Shown here: piece by piece, positions 1 to 8,300 of the stretch
Numbering within the stretch: position 1 is the first letter of the stretch
How the letters are laid out: each line of letters starts with the position of its first letter
Origin: Bacillota bacterium
GTDB taxonomy: Bacteria; Bacillota; Bacilli; Paenibacillales; UBA4045
Direction of reading: 5' to 3'
DNA: 64,000 nt
Assembly: GCA_023441055.1 (NCBI GenBank)
Contig: JAEZQY010000029.1
Location: 1-64,000 of the forward strand
Notes under the pieces: generated by a model
Told to the model about the DNA's origin: nothing
Databases searched by the model: none
Seen by the model: the letters and a program-made list of their open reading frames with translations, nothing else
Translations under genes and position numbers: made by a program

Positions 1-125
1 ATTTGCCTCCGGCTTCCTTCAGATTCCGCCTCGCGACGGACACCCTTGCCCTTGGCTAACGGTAGGCGTTCGCCAGCCCCCGTTCGGGACTTTCACCCTA
101 GAGATGACGCCCATGCTGGGCGTAC
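1..125 (-). mobile_element. Group II intron, bacterial class C, 5' end (domain I, cut by window edge)
   Basis: Read on the minus strand from 125 down to 1, this stretch follows the start of class C group II introns such as the Oceanobacillus iheyensis intron as I remember it: a first stem CCCAGCATGGG, then TAGGGTGAAAGTCCCGAAC, GTTAGCC, GCAAGGGTGTCCGT and GGAATCTGAAGGAAGC, in the same order and with near-identical spacing. The 5' end is taken as GTACG at 125-121, close to the usual GUGYG. Domain I continues past position 1, so the rest of the ribozyme and any reverse transcriptase/maturase lie outside the window. It sits 8 nt after the stem of the terminator at 130-164, which is the normal target geometry for class C introns. 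There is no protein-coding evidence within these 125 bases. The identification rests on the conserved RNA core; the exact boundary is less sure. Confidence 0.86.
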
Positions 126-129
126 ATGT

Positions 130-164
130 AAAAGGATGCCCTGGGTCAATGACCCAAGACACCC
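130..164 (-). terminator. Rho-independent terminator of the RCC1/SLH gene
   Basis: On the minus strand a 15-bp stem (three G-U wobbles, core TGGGTCA/TGACCCA with a single-base loop) at 164-134 is followed at once by TTTT at 133-130. It starts 19 nt after the stop codon of the upstream SLH gene. It also forms the left neighbour of the group II intron, which appears inserted at 125/126. Confidence 0.85.
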
Positions 165-183
165 TTATTAACAGTGTTTCGTG

Positions 184-3100
184 TTATTTTGCTTTCAGTA
201 AGTTTAAAATAATCGTAACCGCCTCAGCCCTTGTCGCATTCGCTTTCGGTGCGAAGCGATTGTCGCCGCGGCCGCTTACGATGCCGGCAGCATGGACCTT
301 GGCAACCGCTGGCTTCGCCCATACCGGAATGTCGCTATCATCCGTGAAGCTTGTTGCCGCTGGTTCTGCCTCAGCCCCACCCGTTGCTCTAGCTGCCATA
401 ACGGCAAGCTCGGCGCGTGAGATGTTCGCCGCCGGACGGAACGTTCCGTCCTCATAGCCAGACACGATCCCCTTCTCCACCAATCTGGCAACGGCCGACT
501 TTGCCCAATCGCCGATATTCAGCTCGTCTGTGAAGCGGAGTGCAGCGCCTGCTCCCTCGAGCTTCAACGCATTAGTCAGCATAACCGAGAACTGCGCGTG
601 CGTTACATGAGCGTTTGGCTTGAACGTACCGTCTGGATAACCGTTTACGATGCCTTGCTGAACAGCCTGCTTGATTTGCGCTTCGCCCCAATGGCCTGCA
701 ATATCAGAGAATGATGGAAGCTGAGCTTCCTCTTCCTTCCCCTCATTAACAATGAGTGCCGCAAACTTGGTGAAGTGATCCACTTCAGCAGTAATCAGGT
801 CTCCCTTCACCTCACCGCCAACCTCTACCCAAACCAACTCCGTCTCATCGAAATAGAAGATGGATACGCGTTGCCCTTCTTTAACTAGAGCTGGGTCAAA
901 CTTAATCGTGATGCTCACTGGCTTCTGGAAGTTGTCCGCCACATTCTTCAGCAGCTCAAATACGGAGCTTGCGAGAATTTCGCCATGATTGAATAAATTG
1001 GCGGTATCCAGCAGTTTATCAATTGTGATGACAAGCTCTTCATCCGAAGCTCCTGCCGGGATCGTCAAGATGATCTCTTCATTCAGCGTCGTCTCACCTG
1101 ATCGGCTGGCAGGAACAGTAATTCGACCATTCGTGGTGATAATGGGTTCATTCGACTGTATGGGTGCCACAGTGCCGCCTCCGGTATCACCACCGCCATC
1201 ACTGCCTCCGGTATCTTCGCCCCCGGTGTTAGGGTCGACCTTAGCCTTAAAGCCAGGCATCGGATACAACGTTTCTGCCAGAAGCTTATAATCTACCGCA
1301 AGCTCACTATAATAGTTACTTCCAAGACCCATCAGCGTCCCGTCAGACAAGACAATGATGCTATGATCGTAACCAGCACCAACCTGTCTGACCCCTGAGA
1401 TGCCTGCTATCTTCTCAGGATAACCCTTCCATTGATCGTTATCATAGGCTCCAGCTTGGCCATAACCGTTATTTCCCCAAGCCCACACCTCATTATTGTT
1501 ATCCAGCGCGAGAATGTGCGCCTCCGTAAAATCAATTGCTGTGATTCCCGTTAAAGGCTGCCCATCCTGCTTGTAAACTTGCTCCGCAAAATCTTCATCA
1601 TAACTCAGCCAGCCCCACACTGTGCCGTCATTCCTTAAACCATAGGTATACTCATCCCCGGCTTCAACGGCTATAATATCTTGTAATGGCGAGGAAGCAT
1701 CCAGGTGAATTTGGTGGATATCCATATCATCTCCCCATTGCCATACCGTTCTATCATCACCAATTACCGCTACGCTATGATAATAGCCTGCTGAAATTGT
1801 CTTCACATCGGTCAAACCATACACCGCTACAGCGACAGATGTATCGCCCCCATCATAATCTGGTCCTCCGCCAATTTGCTGGTATCCATTGTCTCCCCAA
1901 GCTACGATAGTACCATCCTGCTTGCGCGCCAAATTATGATACCTACCAGCCGATACTTCAACAATATTCGATAGTCCCTCGATTAACGAGGCGTAAGGTA
2001 CAACGTCATCAATCTCATTTCCAAGCTGATAATTATTATTCCGCCCCCATGACCACACCTTGCCGTCTTCAGACAGTGCTAGAGCGTGATATCGGCCTGC
2101 ATCAACGACCGCAATGCTCGTAATCGGATCACCATGTACATCTACCACCGGGCTAGGCTGCTCAGCATCGTAACGATTAACCCAATCAGACGAATTGACA
2201 CCGGCTTGTCCATACTCGTTATCACCCCAAGCATATACAAGCCCATCCGACTTGATGACATAGGTGGAGGTATCGCCGGCATCCGCGAATACAATCTGAT
2301 TGGCGCTGGATTGCACAGGCGCTTCGCTACTCCATAAATATATGAAGGGGCTCCAATACCACAAGGTCCCATCTTCTTTCAAACCAAGCACCTTTTCGTA
2401 CATGCTTGTAAACCTGATCATATCCATCACATGCTCTTGCTTGAGTGCCGCTTCAACCTTCATTGTATATATGCTGGACACATCACCACATAGCCCCCAG
2501 CACCAATTCGATCCGTCGACTAGCCGGATGTAAGAGCTGCTAGCATAAGTTTTCGTAGAGAAGATCGCAGCTGCAGCAACACTCCCATCGCCGATCTCGA
2601 TTGATTTATTATAGATGAATTCCTCATAATCTTCATCATCGAACACCACTCCCCAAGCCCGTACACCACCTTGCGCATCGATGGCTAACGAGTGGTATAC
2701 TCCTGCCGATATCGCAGTGAAGACATCTGCCTCCTCCGATATTGGCTTAGCATATTCCCAATCGGCATACCATATACTATTCGACGGATCGTAGGGGCTC
2801 ACAGCGTAGCCATCACCCCATGCCCAGATGCGCCCATTCTCATCTAACGCCACACTATGCTTGTCGCCTGCAGAAATCGCAGTGATTCCCTCTAAAGCTT
2901 CACCATCCTCTGTCTGTACAAGCTGGGGAATGAATTGGTCGTCCTCATCTCCGATGCCAAGCTGGCCATCATAGTTATCTCCCCATGCCCATACTCTTCC
3001 TGTGGAATCTAGTGCGAGGCTATGATAACCACCAGCAGCAATAGCTTGAATCTCAAGCTCCTCGAACGCGCTTATCTGCGTTGCATAAGGAACCTCACCT

Positions 3101-4371
3101 GCATCCTCTACACCGGATTCATAATCCCAATTGCTCCCCCATGCCCACACCTGACCTTCTTGATCCAGTGCAAGGTTATGGTAATAATTTGAAGATATCG
3201 CCTTGATTCCCGTAAGCGGAGTGACCTCATCCATCATCACGTGAACTGGTTCCTCATCAGAAGACATGTAGGATCCAGCTCCAAGCTGCCCGTACTCATT
3301 ACTGCCTAACGCCATGACCGTCCTGTCGCTCATCAAAGCGATCATATGGTAGGAGCCGCCGCTAATTTCTACCGCATAGGGGACGCCGCCGGGCGGGTTT
3401 GTCACGGTTACTGGAATCGTTGCGCGTATCTCTGGATTGTCTGCAGCTTTAACAGTAATAACCGCTGTTCCAGAAGAGACAGCTTGCACCACGCCATTGC
3501 TGCTTACACGTGCAATCGATGGAGCACTGGAAGACCATACCAATTTGTTATTAAATGCATCTTCCGGGACTACGGCCGCTTCCAGCCGCTTTCGTGACCC
3601 TATCGATAATGCAATTGGAGAAGCATCAACAACAATACCCTCAACTTCAACCTTGTCAGCCGACAACAAGGCAATATAATCGACATTAAGCGGTGTATCT
3701 CCACTCTGATGGATAAACGTAATAGAGTCCCCTTGATTGATAGTTAAGTAAATGATGATTTCCCCGTAATTACTCCAAGAGCCTGTATCGAGAAACTCGA
3801 TATGTTGTCTGAACTCATCATTGATCAAGATCGAAAATCGACCAGAACCATCAGCCGCATAACGCAGCACCATGGCATTGGCAGCTGCCAAATTAGAAAG
3901 GGTAAAGCCGTTGCCTTCTTCGTCCAAGTATCCAACAACTCCTGCTCCAGAAGCGTTAGGAAAAACACTTCGACCTTCTACCTTTGCTCCTCCGAGCAAA
4001 TCCCCATCTTCCGCTTCATAGACAGGAGCCCAATGCGCATACAACGTCGTATCCGTTGTCAGCGTGATCGTCCGACCTGGAAAGTACAAGTAACCAGATC
4101 CATTAGCCTCCGTATTCCAGCCGGCGAATACATAACCTGCCTTCACCAGAGGATCTGACGTTTGACTGGCAACAATCACTGACTCATTTGCAGCCCCAGT
4201 CACTGAAGCTGGTACCTCTCCGCCATCTGCCCCGTTGGCATCATAAGACAAAGCGAACGTACTTTCACCCTCACCCAATCCAAGAGCAGGACTCCATAAG
4301 CTGAAAATCATAATCATTGCTAATAGAAGAGCGGCCAGCCTTCTGCCTGCTCGCTTCTTGTTCTTAACCAT
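184..4371 (-). CDS. Secreted SLH-anchored protein with CBM-like, Big2 and RCC1-repeat domains
   Basis: A 1395-residue cell-surface protein. The start is set at ATG 4371 because GGAGG lies about 10 nt upstream and a classic signal peptide (MVKNKKRAGRR, hydrophobic core, then SPALG) follows; an in-frame start 17 codons upstream has no such site. In order: signal peptide about 1-32; one InlB/Flg_new-type repeat about 40-112; a CBM6/35-like domain beginning YEAEDG about 115-235; a Big2 Ig-like domain about 238-325; roughly ten RCC1/BNR-like blades marked by repeated 'hxLALDxxGxVWAWGxNxxGQLG' about 330-1045; a Gly/Asp/Thr linker; a ZU5-like domain ('ILTIPAGAS'); three SLH domains about 1220-1395. 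SLH domains bind pyruvylated secondary cell-wall polysaccharide. In the first SLH domain the TRAE motif reads THAQ; the other two read SRAE and TRAE. The C-terminal 290 residues are paralogous to the protein at 11492-16267. RCC1 propellers usually bind proteins or DNA; the ligand here is unknown, and adhesion or substrate binding is inference. Confidence 0.9.
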   Translation of the reverse strand: MVKNKKRAGRRLAALLLAMIMIFSLWSPALGLGEGESTFALSYDANGADGGEVPASVTGAANESVIVASQTSDPLVKAGYVFAGWNTEANGSGYLYFPGRTITLTTDTTLYAHWAPVYEAEDGDLLGGAKVEGRSVFPNASGAGVVGYLDEEGNGFTLSNLAAANAMVLRYAADGSGRFSILINDEFRQHIEFLDTGSWSNYGEIIIYLTINQGDSITFIHQSGDTPLNVDYIALLSADKVEVEGIVVDASPIALSIGSRKRLEAAVVPEDAFNNKLVWSSSAPSIARVSSNGVVQAVSSGTAVITVKAADNPEIRATIPVTVTNPPGGVPYAVEISGGSYHMIALMSDRTVMALGSNEYGQLGAGSYMSSDEEPVHVMMDEVTPLTGIKAISSNYYHNLALDQEGQVWAWGSNWDYESGVEDAGEVPYATQISAFEELEIQAIAAGGYHSLALDSTGRVWAWGDNYDGQLGIGDEDDQFIPQLVQTEDGEALEGITAISAGDKHSVALDENGRIWAWGDGYAVSPYDPSNSIWYADWEYAKPISEEADVFTAISAGVYHSLAIDAQGGVRAWGVVFDDEDYEEFIYNKSIEIGDGSVAAAAIFSTKTYASSSYIRLVDGSNWCWGLCGDVSSIYTMKVEAALKQEHVMDMIRFTSMYEKVLGLKEDGTLWYWSPFIYLWSSEAPVQSSANQIVFADAGDTSTYVIKSDGLVYAWGDNEYGQAGVNSSDWVNRYDAEQPSPVVDVHGDPITSIAVVDAGRYHALALSEDGKVWSWGRNNNYQLGNEIDDVVPYASLIEGLSNIVEVSAGRYHNLARKQDGTIVAWGDNGYQQIGGGPDYDGGDTSVAVAVYGLTDVKTISAGYYHSVAVIGDDRTVWQWGDDMDIHQIHLDASSPLQDIIAVEAGDEYTYGLRNDGTVWGWLSYDEDFAEQVYKQDGQPLTGITAIDFTEAHILALDNNNEVWAWGNNGYGQAGAYDNDQWKGYPEKIAGISGVRQVGAGYDHSIIVLSDGTLMGLGSNYYSELAVDYKLLAETLYPMPGFKAKVDPNTGGEDTGGSDGGGDTGGGTVAPIQSNEPIITTNGRITVPASRSGETTLNEEIILTIPAGASDEELVITIDKLLDTANLFNHGEILASSVFELLKNVADNFQKPVSITIKFDPALVKEGQRVSIFYFDETELVWVEVGGEVKGDLITAEVDHFTKFAALIVNEGKEEEAQLPSFSDIAGHWGEAQIKQAVQQGIVNGYPDGTFKPNAHVTHAQFSVMLTNALKLEGAGAALRFTDELNIGDWAKSAVARLVEKGIVSGYEDGTFRPAANISRAELAVMAARATGGAEAEPAATSFTDDSDIPVWAKPAVAKVHAAGIVSGRGDNRFAPKANATRAEAVTIILNLLKAK

Positions 4372-4445
4372 GTGACAACTTCCTCCTTCGTTTATTGTAC
4401 AACCCCACACAGAGCAATTCATCCCTATACCAGCGGCTAAACAAA

Positions 4446-4510
4446 CCTAGCATAGTACACCCTATCTTATTCGAGTAGTGAGTGGTGTCACTTATTTTGT
4501 CATATGACAA
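4446..4510 (-). promoter_or_regulatory. Promoter and palindromic operator of the RCC1/SLH gene
   Basis: On the minus strand the perfect palindrome TTGTCATATGACAA (4510-4497) is followed by TGACACCACTCACTACTCGA (4490-4471) and a -10-like TACTAT (4457-4452) with GCTAGG after it. The same module, with the same 49-bp distance from palindrome centre to -10 centre, precedes the second SLH gene (16307-16371). No good -35 hexamer is visible, which fits an activator-dependent promoter. The operator would lie near -59, a typical class I activator position. Shared layout is seen; activation is inferred. Confidence 0.6.
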
Positions 4511-4574
4511 TTTGATAATATTAACTATAAATAGACTTTTCTTCTTGTTTGGCAGACCGCAACAGTCCGGAAAT

Positions 4575-4613
4575 AAAAAAGCTGGGCACACCGTAATCGG
4601 TGTACTGCCCAGC
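4575..4613 (-). terminator. Rho-independent terminator of the sensor kinase/response regulator operon
   Basis: On the minus strand GCTGGGCA pairs with TGCCCAGC around an inner CACCG/CGGTG stem (4613-4581), followed by TTTTTT at 4580-4575. It starts 45 nt after the stop of the response regulator. Confidence 0.9.
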
Positions 4614-4658
4614 CTTCTTATCGTAATGATAGTCCTTCACTTTTCGACCATTCCACCC

Positions 4659-5303
4659 CTATAACAGCGACTGTAACCGCACGATGGCCTGTACGCGGTC
4701 TACGACTCCGAGCTTGCTATAGAGATTGCTGATATAATTACGGGCCGTACCCTCAGAAATATACATCGCTGCAGCGATCTCACGATTGTTACAGCCTTTC
4801 AGAATATAACCGGCCACTTCACGCTCTCGATCGGTCAATTGGATAGAGGAACCGTTACTCACGGCAAACGCTTGCGCACGTGTCATTTCTGTCATTTTGG
4901 CAGCGAGCTTAGAAGCAACGGCCGATGGCAGAATGAACTGTCCCCTCACGGTGTCGCGGATCGCCGCGATCATCTTGTCCACATCCATATCCTTCAGCAG
5001 ATAGCCACTAGCTCCGCTTGCCATGCCCTCTATGATAAATTGGTCCTCGAGGAACGTAGACAGAATCAAGACATACGTCTCAGGCGCAAACTGTTTGATC
5101 TGCCTCAATGCGGTGATCCCGTCCATCTCCGGCATTTGAACATCCATGATGACAACCGCGGGCTTCAGCTTAGCGACAAGCTCGCAGGCTTCCCTGCCAT
5201 GGCGAGCAACACCGACCACCTCAATATCGTCTTCTAAATCAAGAATGGTACGGATCCCTTCTCTAATCAACATCTGATCATCCGCTATAATCACCGAGAT
5301 CAT
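4659..5303 (-). CDS. NarL/FixJ-family response regulator
   Basis: A 214-residue DNA-binding response regulator. The receiver domain (about 1-120) has the acidic pair D8-D9, the phospho-acceptor D54 in VVIMDVQMPEMDG, and the conserved lysine in GYLLKDM. A LuxR-type helix-turn-helix follows (about 148-214) with LTDREREVAGYILKG and NREIAAAMYISEGTARNYIS. The start codon overlaps the stop of the giant kinase gene by 4 nt (ATGA), so the two are translationally coupled and form a cognate pair. A strong terminator follows. Both flanking SLH genes carry an identical 14-bp palindrome in their promoters, which makes this regulator the best candidate to bind there; that link is inferred from position only. 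Confidence 0.93.
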   Translation of the reverse strand: MISVIIADDQMLIREGIRTILDLEDDIEVVGVARHGREACELVAKLKPAVVIMDVQMPEMDGITALRQIKQFAPETYVLILSTFLEDQFIIEGMASGASGYLLKDMDVDKMIAAIRDTVRGQFILPSAVASKLAAKMTEMTRAQAFAVSNGSSIQLTDREREVAGYILKGCNNREIAAAMYISEGTARNYISNLYSKLGVVDRVQAIVRLQSLL

Positions 5304-8300
5304 GGCGCACCTCCTTGGTCCAGCTTATGGGCGGTATAAGGCAATTCAATCCGCAGTAAACACCCTTCATCGTCTTCACACGCAATGGATAACGTACCAT
5401 TCAGCTGCAACACCCGATCCTTCATCATCTTAAGTCCGAACCCCATTGTAATCGGCTTGCCTCCTGTCCCATTATCAGCCAGACTGAATAACACCCGTGA
5501 ACCGTCATCCTGCAGGTTGAAATAAAACTGGCTGCTGCCGCCATGCCGTATCCCGTTCGTTAAGCCTTCCTGCAAGGCGTGGTAAATCACTTTCTTATGC
5601 ATGAAGAATAAGTGCTGAATGGGCGCAATGGTATGGTGAATGACGACACCCGTATTCCGCTCCGTATCCTCGATCAGCTTGCGCAAGGCCAATTCAATGT
5701 CATAATACTTGTCCTCCTTGAGCATGTGGACGGAATTGCGAATCTCATTCAAGCTATGCCGGACAAGATCCTGTGCTTCTTGCAGCCGCTTGGTGGCGCT
5801 GGCCAGATCCTTGTTCAATAACCGTTTGCCCGCTTCAATCTGTAGAACCGTCGAGGTTAGCGTATGTCCGACAATATCGTGAATCTCTTGCGCAATTCGA
5901 TTTCGTTCCGCATAAACAGTCGTCTCTGCCAGTGCCTCTGACGTAGCTTGCATGGATTTCTCCAGGGCGCGCGTCCGCTGCACAACCTGATCCTCGAGAC
6001 TATTCTTCAAATCGTGCATGCCCATGTACAGCTTCGCATTCGCTATGGATATGGCGCACTGAGAGCTCAGCAGTTTCAAGACATCAAGCCGATTCTCGTC
6101 GAATACGCCTGAGGATAAATTGTTCTCCATGTAAATTTGACAGATCATTCTGCTCTGATAAACAATCGGCAAGCATAGGACTGCTTTATTGGACTTGCGC
6201 AGAATATAGTCATCTCGCCCGAACATACTGCTCGCGGCAGCATCATGCAGGATTAACGCTTCATTCGTTCTAGCTGTATATTCGATTATCGCTGACGGAA
6301 CGAGATGTTCCGCGGCTTCCAGCGGAATCGATTCAATATGCTGCTCCTCTGCCGTTCCATAAGCTTCCACCGTCCATCCATGATCATTGGCGAATACCAG
6401 CACGCCGTATTCCCCTCCAGCATTCTGCAGCATGATGCGCATCAGCATACGAGACAGCTTGTCCATCTCCATCTCGCCGGATAAGGCTTGCGCAGAATTC
6501 ATAACGGAAAGGTAATCGATCGAATCCATAACAGGATGAGATCCCCGCGACAATTGCAGGAGATTCCCATACCTGGCTTCCATGTCCTTCGTTTTGGCAA
6601 GCGCCCCCCACATCAGATAAGATTCATAAGCCTCATTCAGATAAAACTTAGCCAGCCCCTGCTTATTGCGGAGCAGTCCGTATTGCCCATAGCATTCTGC
6701 GATAATCGCTGCATCGTGTATAAGACCGCTCGTATTAGCAGCCTCAAGAGCTTGTCCATACCACCGCTCCGCCTTGCGGTCCTGCAGCGTCAACTTAGCT
6801 GCCTCCGCCCTTGCCAGCATATATTTATGCCGATAATTCTCGGGAGAGCGTCCAGCTATACGCCTCAGATTCCGGGTACTTATACGAATTTGCCGCAAGT
6901 ATTCCGTTTGTTCCCGACTGTCGGCAGTTTCATACCGCTCTTTCAGAACAAGTACACGGTAGTAATGGTAGGTGGATGAATTTACCGCAATATCCTTAGC
7001 TACTGCCAGCTCATTCATACATTTTTCAAGTGCATGATGGGCCTCTTCATAACGACCGAGCAAGTAGCCTGATAGAATTTGATAAATATAGATGTAATCC
7101 TGAAGATAGGATATATTGCCCCCGGGTACGTCCTGCAGGAACGATTCGGACTCAATGTCCGTTTCAGTATACGGGTCATTAGCGGCTTGATAGTCCGTCA
7201 GCTCCGACAACAATCTAGAAAGAATAGCAGCCTGCTTCTGATGCACAATGTTGCCATTCCGCTCAAAGTAAGCCACTTGTCCAACCAGCCTTAAATAGAT
7301 ATCCTTGATGGGATGACTGAACTGAAAGAGCATCGCGCAGTTGGCCAGCAGGGTTTGATTGGCATGCCACAGATCACCAGAGCGCAGCGATTCTCTAACG
7401 GCATGATCGGCGGAATTTGGCAGGAAACCAGGTTCATACCGCCTCCAGCTGTCGTAGCACAGCGCGAATGAAGATACGGTTACCGCAAGCAGCCTCGGAT
7501 TTGGTTTGGATATCTGATAGGCGAGTTTTCCCCATTTATACGCCTCTCCGTATTGCCGTAAGTTATAGTTCAAAACCATGGTGTAGCCGATAAAACCGAT
7601 CGAAGCCTCGGTAGTCATCCCATGCTTCAATGTCAATTCGATCATGAGCAAGGTTTTGGATAACCAGTTTGTCTTATCAACGACAAAACAGGCTTGACTA
7701 ATATAGTCTAGAACGGACATAGCCGTCTGATAACGCACATCCGTCATTGGAGGAAGTTCACCTACCGATTCAATCGGGAATCTGCGAAGCTTCCAGCGCA
7801 GCTTAGTGAATTGACGAGTGACCTGTTGAGGGCTTGGACTGCTGCTATGCTCGACTTGGAGGAAGCCCAGCGCCTTCTCGCCCAATGCGACCACTTCAGG
7901 AAATCGGTCACTGTTCGTTTCCAGCCTGATCATCAGCAGACAAGCCTGCGCCCGCTCCAAGTCCGTCTTGGACTTCTCCATCAACAGCTCCAATATTGCG
8001 AATGCCGAGTCGAAGTTCGTGTTTCTAAACTCGGCTTCCGCCCGCTCTACGTGGGCTTCATGGGTCAGAGAATAGCAGGTTTCCCAGCCTTCCTCCTCGA
8101 GCAAATCCGCAGCTATACGAAAATAAACAAGCGAAGCCTCGAATGCAGCGGCTTGCTTCGCGAGAAAGCCCGCCCGCATGTTCAGCTCTGCCAGCTCTTG
8201 CGCTCGACCCTGGAGAACAATGCGTGATACGGCTTGATTCAAATGCGTGAGCACTTGTTCCAGCGCGACATCGTCACCTGTCTGCAATCGCTCTGCCAGC

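Noticed and set aside
1..125. rRNA fragment or small protein-coding gene
   Set aside because: The stretch has a structured-RNA look, but the order of conserved blocks fits a class C group II intron; no reading frame makes sense.
104..457. 117-codon plus-strand ORF
   Set aside because: Antisense to the SLH coding region and crosses the terminator and intron start.
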